In this document: positions 11,815-21,419 of the stretch, in pieces
Numbering within the stretch: position 1 is the stretch's first letter
Layout of the letters: each line of letters opens with the position of its first letter
From: Lithospermum erythrorhizon
Lineage: Eukaryota > Streptophyta > Magnoliopsida > Boraginales > Boraginaceae
Assembly: GCA_019722365.1 (NCBI GenBank)
Contig: JADFUC010001378.1
Coordinates: 1 to 64,000, forward strand
DNA: 64,000 bases
Direction of reading: 5' to 3'
Notes under the pieces: model-generated
What the model was told of the DNA's origin: nothing
Databases searched by the model: none
What the model saw: the letters and a program-made list of their open reading frames with translations, nothing else
Position numbers and translations under genes: made by a program

Positions 11815-13386
11815 TTATGAAGATGAGAACAGTCGTTACATAACCATTGGATGTGTGGAAAAGGTACCTATGACAAAGTTGAATAAATTTCGATATGATA
11901 CCTTGAGTCCTTGATTGTCAATTGATCCTGTAATGGTCAATTAGGTATTATGTATGCTTGCCTGTTGGGTAGAAGATCCAAATGGAGATTATTTCAAGAA
12001 ACATCTTGCAAGAATTCCTGATTACTTATGGGTTGCTGAAGATGGAATGAAGATGCAGGTATATGGAGAAAATTAATTTCATGAATTTTTCTTATCTAAG
12101 CTTTATCATATTAGTAGCATTTACTCAAATTAAGGAAAGTTATGACATGTTAAATCAGTCTATATAATATTACTGAGTAGCTTTGGTTGATGCTCTTTGG
12201 AAATGCAGAGTTTCGGCTCTCAAGAATGGGATACTGGATTTGCAGTTCAAGCTCTACTGTCTAGTGATCTTATAGAAGAAATAGGACCTGTTCTTTAGAA
12301 AAGGACATGATTTCATAAAGAACTCTCAGGTGCAACAATATTATTAGACATCCCGATCAAGAAATGTTTGCATGTTATTATTCGCTTTGTTAGAGCTTGT
12401 AATAATTCTATCCATGCTCACAATTTGAATTAATGTCACAGGTAAAAGAGAATCCATCTGCATTCTTAAGTATGTATCACATATTTCCAAAGGGTCCTGG
12501 ACCTTTTCCATCAAGACTATGGATGGCAAGTTTCTGATTGTACTGCTGAAGGATTAAAGGTGCTAAATATTCCCTTTACATATTTATTTAAAGTTGTAAC
12601 CTGAAATCTCTCTTTATATGCCTAAATTATTCTTCACCAGTGTTGCTTTTGGCGCCTTATCAAATCAGCCTCAAGAGATTGTTGCGAGAAGCTAGAAAAC
12701 TAATCGGATGTTTGATGCTGTCAACATAATACTCTCCTTATAAGTATGACGCCCAAAATGCTCCCCACATTAAGTTGTTTTAAGCGTAATCTTTCTTAAA
12801 TGACTCCAATATATAAATTATAAGTATATTTTTTGAAACTTTGATGTGTAAACATGTAAATGGTAATTGAAAATAAGAAATTTTCTATTAATATTCTGAG
12901 AATAATTTCAGAGTAAAATGGTGGCTTAGCGGGTATGGGGAGCCTGCTGAACAGCAGATTGGTTGAGGTAAATAATACAGTATTTTTTGTTAGTTGCAAA
13001 CTATAAATGACTACCCTTTCATTCCACTGGCTGCAATTTTTAATCTCCATATATGAATGGAAGAACTTATATTTCCTTTTTACTGCCTTTCAGTTGCTTA
13101 ATCCAACAGAATTTTGTTGACATTATATCGAGCATGAGTAAGATTTTCTACTGTTTATTCTGGACTTTGAAGTTATTCTATTGCAAGTCAGACCAAGATT
13201 GCCTAATCCAGAGTATGGAATGCACTGCATCAGCAATTAACGCCTTTAGTATCATTTATGAGTTGTATCCAGAACACAGGAAGGGGTAGATAAATCTATC
13301 ATGAAAAGCTGTCAACATCTCGAAGACGTGCAGTTGCCTGATGGTTCTTGGGTAAAGTTATTCCTAATTAGTTCAAATTATGTAAG

Positions 13387-13466
13387 GAACAATTTCAGTT
13401 CAATATCATAGTTATCTAATTAGTCTAAATTGCGAAGAACAATTTCAGTTCAATATCATAGTTATG
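13387..13466. repeat. 50-bp tandem duplication in a cyclase intron
   Basis: GAACAATTTCAGTTCAATATC and the following ATAGTTAT occur at 13387 and again at 13437. Two copies only, directly upstream of the last cyclase exon. The unit contains a TTTCAG sequence that could act as a decoy splice acceptor. Confidence 0.8.
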
Positions 13467-13637
13467 CTACTACCAAGGAAAACTATATCTTTTGCAGGTA
13501 TGGTAGTTATGGTGTCTGCTTTACAAGTGGTACCATGTTTGGACTAAAAGGTCTAGTAGCTGGAGGAAAGACCTTCAAAGACTGTGAAGCCATCCGTAAA
13601 ACTGTAGGATTGCTGCTGAACTCCCAAAACAAGGATG

Positions 13638-14742
13638 TGTTGTTGAATGAACACGGAAAGATATAACTAACAGATATCACTCAACCTCTACGAACTCCAA
13701 TTATCTCAATGTAACTGAATGCATAATAAATGAAAATATCGCAGTGAAATAAATACCTGCATCTTTATACGCTTCCCTCAAGCCGACGCCCCCGGTTAAG
13801 CCGTCAGCAGTAAATCAACTAGAAAGAACTCTCAATGATTGTTACAAAGTTCTATCAAACTAGCCTCCACCGAAAGAATACTTTATAATTTAGTATTCTC
13901 AACGACAAATCTACACTCTGCATTTAGCTTAAATGATATATTTAGATGATACAAACTGGCAGAAGTCAAATCCTCTATCAATTTGGAATAAAAGGAATTT
14001 AGAGAGAAATTGGTAATTTAGATATTTGAACAACTACCTAATCCCCCATTTATCCTGTCAATCCGCTCATTGATCGAGACTCTATCGAGACCGGGGTCCG
14101 ATGACGGTCTCGATGGCCTCGAAGAGGTCTCGATCACCAGATACGTCCTGACAATGTGCATCGAGACCCCGTCTCGGCTGGGGGGTCTCATCCCCAGATC
14201 TCCTTCTACTCTGAAAATGCCTCAATCTCACACCTCCACTGCCTTTTTCTTACGGTCTTCAAGACTTCACCACAGCACCTTCGAGCTACTCCGGCGTTAA
14301 TTGAAGTCGAACACACCAAATTTTCCTCGTTTACAACCTTGTAAACATATCAATAGGATTTCATCTCCTGTGAATCTTGTCAAGCTTCAGGACCCCATTC
14401 TCCAATACAGAACGTATGAAATGGAACCTCAGTCCTATGTGCTTTGTCCTCGCATGAAACACGGGATTTTTAGCCAGATAAATCGCACTCTGACTATCAC
14501 AGTACAAGGTGTTACATCCATGCTCAAGATTCAGTTCTTTCAAGAAAGTCTGCAACCAGATCATCTCTTTCACGGCTTCCGCCATAGCAACATACTCTGC
14601 CTCACAACTAGACAATGCTACTATTGGTTGCAACTTCGATCTCCAGCTAATAGCAAGCATTCCCCAAACGCTAATACATATCCACTAAGTAGCTTCTACT
14701 ATCAACATCACCACACCGCACGCGATCTACATATTCACTAGC
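13638..14742 (-). mobile_element. Truncated Ty1-copia retrotransposon: 3' LTR plus end of pol, inserted in the cyclase exon
   Basis: Read on the minus strand, the order is pol end, polypurine tract (GGCAGTGGAGG next to 14232), then a 3' LTR (14232 down to 13638) starting TGTGAGATTG and ending CAACA. The low-coordinate junction is in the cyclase exon directly after the codons for NSQNKD. The upstream part of the element stops near 14742, so most of gag-pol and the 5' LTR are missing. The LTR belongs to the same family as the solo LTR at 11261-11814, in opposite orientation. Confidence 0.8.
14361..14742 (-). pseudogene. Ty1-copia RNase H domain fragment
   Basis: The frame from 14660 to 14361 reads MLAISWRSKLQPIVALSSCE and continues AEYVAMAEAVKEMIWLQTFL, then CDSQSAIYLAKNPVFHARTK and HIGLRFHFIR. 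These are the hallmark copia RNase H motifs, with catalytic acidic residues in SSCEAEY and CDSQSA. After a shift the upstream part (14742-14665) reads Y.D.....GDVDSRS, also as in copia. After 14361, frames continue as NPIDMFTRL (normally NPADMLTK) with shifts. Broken and truncated. Confidence 0.9.
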
Positions 14743-17673
14743 AAATGTTAAATAAACTAAAAGAATACCTTTTTCAATTTACCTTGATATTTAATTTTAT
14801 TAAAGTTATCAATAATGTAAATAGTCCTTTATTATTGATTATTTTCATATCTATAGATGTTTAATGTACAAATAGTCATTTATTATTGATTATTTTCATA
14901 TCTATAGATGTTTAATTACACCCAAAGTTAATTATAATATCATTATGTCTTTCAATGCAATGACAGCGGCTATTCACAAATATGATCTCAAACATTATAA
15001 TATTATCTAGGCTAATTTTATTTGCCCCCGAATTATCGCTAAGACGCTTTCTACGTGCATTCCCGAACGATCAAATTGCTTGTTTCCTGCCTTTAAACTA
15101 TTTATGTTTTGCCTACGTCCCCAAATTATTTTTCTGCTTATTAATCACGTGATAAAAAGAACACATTTCAACATTCATATTAACTCAACCACTTAATTTT
15201 TTATGAGAACTCAGAGTAGGTCATTCAAAGAACACAGATAAATTATACTCCGTACATTTTATTTTCATTTAATTATACCTGGTTCTCTTGTTATTTGCAA
15301 GTAGACTTCTAAATACACTTAGTTTTTAGGTTCATTTCTGAAAACAAGGTCTTAGTCCTATTGTTCAACGGAATCAAATTTTTTATATTATGCACTGAAT
15401 GATAGTTGTGCTAAGCGGGTCGAAGTTCAAACCAATGACAGCTTATTTATTTTGTTCTTCTCCATATGAAAACCTCGTATATATAAGTTTGGGTGTTTTT
15501 CCTTGCTCATATCTATAATTATAGTGAAGTAATTTATCTTGATGATCGAGCTCGAGTGGTATAGAGGATGCTTGATGAAAATTTATTGCAGAGTGTTGGT
15601 TTCTTAAATTATTATCACATAAATTAATCTTTAGTAGTGGATTCTGTTTATTGCATACAACTTTACTGCCTTTTGGGTATAGTTGGCTCATTTTTTACAT
15701 CTGGAGTGGTAAAACTTTAGTGTCCTTGTTTTGTCCTGTTTGCAGAACTTGTCAAATTTTCTATGAACTGTTCAATTTCTATTGTGCATTTCTTTTGGCA
15801 ATAATTCATATGACATTACTAACGCTTCAAAAAAATCAGAATTATATTATTTACGTCAGACCACCATATACGATCTACCCATGCTTAAAAAAGTGGACTC
15901 ACGCGTACCACTTATGTCAAAATAATGCCTATCATTGGTGATCCGTTAGCTTTAATGAAAGATAATTCTACCCACACACATCAAAAAATACTTAATTTAA
16001 CACTTCTTACACTCTAGCCGGACAACAATAAACACGCCCGTGATTCTCCAAGCCGAAACCTCGCTCACGCATCTCTTCGCATTTGCAAAATATTTTTCAA
16101 TAATCTCCATCGCGTTAATTTGAAAGAAAATGTAGAACGGCCGAAAGAGATTCAAAATAAAAAGCTAGGAAAGTGTAACCGAAATAAGATTTGGGTTAGA
16201 ATGGCATCCGCTATAAATTGATGAAATTTATTAGCTACAAACAATCTTCAAGGAAAATGAGTGTTGGACGCTAAGTATAGCTGTTCACAGGTATCCGATG
16301 AGCATTTCAAAGCCAAAGATACGGGTAGTCCATCGCCCTCTAGACACCAAACGCACAATCATCACCAACCCGAACGCCCCTCCTCCCATGAGATTGCGTG
16401 AAACGCCTCATTGTAATCTGTGCGGCCTTAAATTTAGAAATAATTACCATTTAGAAATACCATTTATTTATTGATGTTGTCCTACACTCTACAGTCTACA
16501 CCATGAATTTGAATAAGATGCGTAAGTTTGAGAATTATTCAGCAAAGTATAATAAAATAAGGAGTAATAATGTGGGGATCCTGAGAAAGGGCATCTGGAC
16601 AAGAACATGCTTATTATCTTTAATGTTCTTATCTGCTTAATTAGCTTCATTTGCCGAAAGTTTCTTACACTTCCTTATAGCTTCTATCTCATATTTAATT
16701 AATATTGTACTTAGAATCGTGCTTAATCAAGTCTTTTTAATAAAACTTTAAGGTTAGAAGAGTACAGATTAAGTTACACTTTTTATGTATTGTTCTTGAT
16801 TATTATAATTTTGTTAATGTGTTATATCATATCTATTTATATTTATGGTGTATTTTGATAATATTCATGTTTATCGTAATTTTGTTTTTGTTAAATGTAT
16901 ACTTTGTGGAGATGGGTTTACTAAATATGGAATTTTTAATATTTGATACTACGATATAATTTGCTAATAGATATGTGTAATTAAGGTTTTTATATGCTAG
17001 AATTGCTTTACTAATATTGAATTGAGGAATTCAAAATACAACCAGATTGTTGTGTTTATCGTAATTATTCGGTTGATATTTTTTTATCAAATCATTGAGA
17101 TGATTTACTAAATAAGATTGTGATTTATATTGTGACGGCATTGAATTAGTATATGTGATTTGAAAATATCCGAATTTGGGGGCCATGGGCTTTTTTATCC
17201 GGGTAACGGCTTGCACGGAGGAAAGATTTGCGACGGGTTAGCGTAATGCAGACGCTTCCTGTTGTAATTTCGTCACAAATAAGTATTTGTGACGACAAAG
17301 AATCACATTTCAGCCACAGACGGTGAAATCCTGACTAACGCAATACCGCAAATTACACCATTCATGTGTGACAGCCAAACAAAAAGGACAATTTGAAAAT
17401 CGAATCACGCACTTCATTAGATCTTTTTTCTAAATCCAAGTCTGAGTCTCTCATAGTTTCTTTCCATGGATTCCGTCTATTTCAAGCAAGTCTCATGCTT
17501 GTTCATGGGCCTAGACAGTGGACGTGGGCTTGTGTCCACAGCCTGGATGAAGCTCCTTTCATATTGAGTCTGATATAAGCAGGCCAGCATTGTATGGGAA
17601 GTCCAAGGAGCCTAACAACTTGGGCTGAACTCCAACTACTAAGAGGGCCGAATAGGGTGTTACTTACTGCTCA
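14743..17673. other. AT-rich intergenic DNA with a small tandem repeat and a palindrome
   Basis: A 51-bp unit (AAATAGTC.TTTATTATTGAT...) is duplicated at 14819-14916. A perfect 10-bp inverted repeat CGTCACAAAT/ATTTGTGACG with a 4-bp loop lies at 17271-17294. Bases 16010-16400 have higher GC but no recognisable product, and 17380-17660 is moderately GC-rich without an assignable gene. Nothing else is supported. Confidence 0.5.
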
Positions 17674-18124
17674 TAGTCGGGTAAACGAACTGGGCTGCCC
17701 GCAGATGTTCGACGGGCCCAGTTCAAGTAACGAACCGGTCGGGCCCGTCCGTTGTTTAACATCGGGCCCCTCGTTTCAGTTCGAGGCCCGTGTATCGGGG
17801 CCGACGAGGATACACTCATGGAAGGAAAGGAAAGATTTCGTCAATGATCTTAAATATCAAGAAGTAGTTATTGAAATTCAAAGACGCAAGAGAACAACAC
17901 AATGTAAATACATTCCGACAAAAAGCAAGAACTAAAGATGAACAGTGTACGATGATTAGATTTGTATAGTTTTATAATTTTGATTGAGTGTATGAAATTA
18001 ATCGTGAATTTCCTAAATTACATTTGCATAAACGTAGAACTACTAATAATACAATATCTTTTTATGTTTTACATTTTCGATATGATTAAATGGAATTGAA
18101 ACGGCATACCATTGCAAAATTACT

Positions 18125-18240
18125 GGTACCATCGTTACATTTTAAACGCGGGTACCGTTAATTGATAACGGTACCACGTTTAGGTTATTAAATTACATTT
18201 AGATATCGAAAGCAAACGCGTGGCGAAACGGAACGGTCCA
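18125..18240. repeat. GGTACC palindrome cluster upstream of the second ORF, copy 2
   Basis: GGTACC at 18125, 18151 and 18170; the last two form CGGGTACCGTTAATTGATAA followed by CGGTACCACG, an inverted pair as in copy 1. The third pair of copy 1 is degraded here (ACGCGTGGCGAAACGGAACGG at about 18213). Confidence 0.7.
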
Positions 18241-18406
18241 CTTTATATCGATAAGTGGTTTAATAGCGCCGACTTTTGAACTTCATTTTCATTATTAACA
18301 TACTTCATCACAAATTCTCAGTTCTCTCAAATTTCTTAGATACTTTATACCAACCCATATAAACTTATTTTATACTCTATTTGCAATATATTGTTTAATT
18401 TATAAA

Positions 18407-19698
18407 ATGGCACCAAAAAAACAACAAATAAGTGGACAAGAGGGGCACAATCATCACGCGAGGAAAAAAGAGGGCAAGAAAGGTCGAATCAAGAGAAGCG
18501 GAACCCCAATACGAGGAGAACTCGAGGGAATATATAATTTGACGCTAAAGGCTGCCGAAAGTCAGAGGCACAACGCATCTACAAGGTGTCTATCTCAATA
18601 TGGCCTCCATCAAACAATTTACTGCAACTTCGTATTCCAATACCTAGAAAATGCCCAATTAGCAAATATTTGTACATTTAATGGAATGGTATCCGAAATT
18701 GTAGTTCAATTTTATAAGACTACGGGTAATGACCGTAGGGTCAGAATTCAGATAATGGCGACTCGTGATAGTCTTAAGTTTTAATGTTAATATGCCAAGG
18801 AACGACACGGAGGAGGATCTATGAATGAATTTTATGATTAGAGAATACATCTACAACGATGAATGTATGTAGGATTATCCCACTGTGGGGGCGGTGCGAG
18901 AATCGCTGAATTAGCCAAAACGGATCGCGCTAATATGCTTAATAATAATCGAGAGCCCAAACCCTAGTTAAAGTGCAGTATAAACACAATCTAGATGTAT
19001 GGGAATTTTGTATCCAAGGTGGTCCAAGGAATTTTGTTTCCCACAACTAGTCGTAAAGCCACCAAACTTAGCGACATGCATTTATCGCAACTTGGGTTTT
19101 GACCGATACACGAGCAGTGAATTCATCTCACGTTATCCTCGAACACATTTTTCCATCATAAGAATAAGCCACAATATGCAGTATGATCTTATTGCTATTT
19201 GGTTAGCAGGAAAATGTGTCCGTCCATTGTCGGAGGCGCGAGGTTAAAGCTGCTGAGGATTTCAAAAGCCTCAATTTCTAAGTTTCGAGGTTTATTTAGT
19301 GGATATGGCGCCGAGATCATGGGAGACTACGAGAACCATGCAGGAGTGTTGTGCAAACGCGGGAACTAACGGGCGCAGAGTCTCCGCTATGTCCGGAGAA
19401 GGGTTCCCAGAGCCGACGAGGCACGGAGAGTTCACCAAGTATCCTCAAATTGAGGCGGCTACTCCTGGCAACAACCAACAGAGCGGAGGTGACACTTTCA
19501 AGAGGTTGTTAGACGAGATGACCGGGTCAAGGCCGAGATAAATGATGTCACGGCAGACCGGAAGCAGGATGATCAACTAAATGACTCCAAGCATGCGATC
19601 CATATAAATGGATGTCCGGGGCGCTTAATAGACGCACAACACTTTCTCAACAACGAGCGGCTCTCCCCATCACGCCCCACCTCCTCCATTTATAGTTG
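18407..19698 (+). pseudogene. Second ORF of the hAT family, copy 2 (best N-terminus)
   Basis: Starts MAPKKQQISGQEGHNHHARK and stays open for 125 residues (18407-18784), the longest uninterrupted part in any copy. The sequence includes QYLENAQLANICTF and MVSEIVVQFYK. After shifts, further conserved blocks follow at 18999-19244 (GILYPRWSKEF, RYPRTHFSIIRISHNMQYDL, WLAGKC) and 19299-19538 (a GDTFKRLLDEMTG segment that looks helical). The C-terminal LLDEMTG stretch, with Pro-rich sequence after it, matches the same positions in the other copies. Ends near 19698 by alignment. It has no signal peptide or membrane segment. Function unknown; resemblance to the plant 'putative plant transposon protein' family is weak. 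Confidence 0.45.
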
Positions 19699-19979
19699 AA
19701 GTTAAGAAATTGAAGTTGAAATAAACACATGAAAGAACGTGCTTATATTATTATATGTATGATGTTTTTCCGCTAAACAATGTTTGTTATTTACGCATTT
19801 CTTTATTCGAAATTGTTAATGATGTGAATGTTTGAATGTCGCGGGAATGTTTGAATGCTTCTCAATGTTTATGGCGTTTCACGCTTCGAACGAATTTAAT
19901 GCGCGAACGAATGAACGTTAAGTAGTATGCTCGAATGTCGCGATTCTTCGAAAATCCCGCATCTCTTTCTTTCTCTGCG

Positions 19980-20339
19980 AACGCGGTACCGCATGACGTG
20001 AACTGGTACTCACGCTTATAGTGAAAATGCACATTTATAGATGAACGTGGCACCTGCTTTCATATGAAATCCATCATTACAGGTATTAACGTGGTACCGC
20101 TTCATGTAACGGTACCACGTTAATACGGTGGTCCCAAGTGGGCCTCGACCGGCCTCGGCCGAAGGCCCATCGGCATTGGTGGCTCGAACTGGCCGCGGTA
20201 TCGGGCCCAATCACTCGGCCCCCGTCCGACCCACTTATTAACGAATCGTCATTCGTATCTCGTGGCCCGGCCGAATTCGAACAGATCGGGTTGTCGGCCT
20301 CGAACGCCCACTGAGGCCCGGTTCGCTTGCCACGCTCTA
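19980..20339. repeat. hAT copy 2 right subterminal region: GGTACC motifs and GGGCC-rich block
   Basis: GGTACC motifs near 19985, 20093 and 20111 (the latter two facing each other: ACGTGGTACCGCTTCATGTA then ACGGTACCACGT). From 20120 to 20339 the DNA is dense in GGCCTCG, CCGGCCG and GGGCCC words, ending in the inverted terminus. Same plan as 3485-3768 and, inverted, 29164-29480. Confidence 0.7.
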
Positions 20340-21340
20340 TACTACACAACATAACCGTCTTAACATACCTTTTAGGCTTTAACATATCATATGAATTATG
20401 AAGTTGAAAGGGCCGTTCCTTTTCTTTTTTGGGTAAAAGATTGAAAGGGCCGCTCACTAAATCCCAAATATTATGTGTGTTCCAGCCATATTTTACCAAC
20501 CATGATCCGTAAGAGGGCTCGTTCTTTTCATGGATAAAACAAAGCTCCATAACAAATTCCCAAACCAGACCAAAATTAAAAGGCTTTGGCCGACAAGGAT
20601 AACCGTAGGTCGGTGGCTATCTAAGGAAACCTGATTCGATCCGCCCCCGGCTGGGAGGCATCTACCTCATCCCGATCACAAGGAGAGGTTCACTTCATGA
20701 TGGGGGTACTCCCATTTTTCCCTTCTGAAAGCTTCAGATAGCTACTAAGCTTTGCACGAGGTGAGACAGTGTAGATAGATTCGATAAGGCAAAGACCACA
20801 TTCCTACTGCTATAACTAAGACTGAAATCTCTATAAAAAGTCAAAATATATTATATATTATAAACAATAAGAAAAAAAATTGATAAAAAATGATTTTCTT
20901 ATTGTTTATATTTGTTCATTCCTGGGAAGAAGAAGAAGGATAACAGCTCCTCTCTTTCCATCTCTTCCCGGTTGACTCCATATGGCACCGGGAAATTGAT
21001 AGGTTCACGCTAGGCCCTCGGTTATGGAAACTCTTTCAAGATAGGAAATTTTTCCTCTCATTCCATAGGAAACTCCAACTTAAACAGGAACTCGCCTTGA
21101 AAGCCTCGTGGGAGATGACTTGTAGAAAAAAGATTTCTAGGTTTGTCTTGTGTCTCCTAAAACAAATGGTCTCATTTGTTTGATCACAGGAACTTGGTGA
21201 CTTGATTCCTGGTGACGGAATAAGTTCATTTAAGCCACGAAATGGTTTAAGTCAACTATCGCACTTTTTACATGGTCTTAAACTTATTCATCTCGCTTCC
21301 GGTGCTAGCCTCTGTACTTTCCTTGTTTGTGCACATTATG
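20340..21340. other. Moderate-GC segment of possible organellar origin, with a 17-bp hairpin
   Basis: Composition and texture differ from the AT-rich surroundings: purine/pyrimidine-balanced text such as GGCTGGGAGGCATCTACCTC and CCCGGTTGACTCC, reminiscent of plant mitochondrial non-coding DNA. A perfect inverted repeat lies at 20859-20875 and 20894-20910 (TATAAACAATAAGAAAA and its complement, 18-bp loop). No organellar gene is recognised, so origin is a guess from composition only. Confidence 0.3.
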
Positions 21341-21355
21341 AAATCTAATTTTTCA

Positions 21356-21419
21356 CTAAAATACATAATAAAATGACTATATTACTCCTAAAATACATAG
21401 TGAAATGACTATATTACCC
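21356..21419. repeat. 32-bp tandem duplication
   Basis: CTAAAATACATA(A/G)T(A/G)AAATG followed by ACTATATTAC occurs at 21356 and 21388. Two copies, few differences. No gene nearby. Confidence 0.75.

Larger units (their letters stand above)
9956..13637 (+). pseudogene. Oxidosqualene cyclase (triterpene synthase) pseudogene, 12 exons readable, split by copia insertions
   Basis: Oxidosqualene cyclases fold 2,3-oxidosqualene into triterpene or sterol skeletons at the ER membrane. The 5' part is missing. Exons read: 9956-10151 (NEDGGWGLHIEGHSTM, a QW motif), 10473-10557 ([18 protein letters not shown]), 10858-11023 (VWYYCRM), 11119-11260 plus 11815-11863 (YEDENSRYITIGCVEK, interrupted by a solo LTR), 11945-12058 (intact, 38 codons, [16 protein letters not shown]), 12209-12329 ([17 protein letters not shown]), 12442-12559 (with DCTAE at 12536-12550), 12641-12744, 12912-12967, 13094-13138, 13212-13351 and 13498-13637 (GLKGLVAGGKTF). 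Stops or shifts occur in many of the other exons. DCTAE carries the catalytic Asp. The last exon stops at NSQNKD where a copia LTR begins; the C-terminal part is not in the window. Exon pattern and motifs fit amyrin/lupeol-type enzymes rather than cycloartenol synthase, but the product cannot be told. Confidence 0.9.
17674..20339 (+). mobile_element. hAT element copy 2: internally deleted derivative keeping only the second ORF
   Basis: The left end TAGTCGGGTAAACGAACTGGGC and the right end, read inward on the minus strand, TAGAGCGTGGCAAGCGAACC followed by GGGC, are inverted repeats. A GGGCC-rich block at 17690-17805 is followed at once by the extreme 3' tail of the transposase (GGAAGGAAAGGAAAGATTTCG, also in copy 1), so the left palindrome cluster and nearly all of the transposase were lost. 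The flanks TACTGCTC and TACTACAC agree at 6 of 8 bases, with a one-base uncertainty in the left end, and may be a decayed 8-bp target duplication. Length is 2666 bp against 5410 bp for copy 3. Confidence 0.75.

Noticed and set aside
20086..20550. 154-codon minus-strand open frame spanning the right end of hAT copy 2
   Set aside because: It crosses the transposon boundary at 20339, so it is a chance fusion of terminal repeat DNA and flank.
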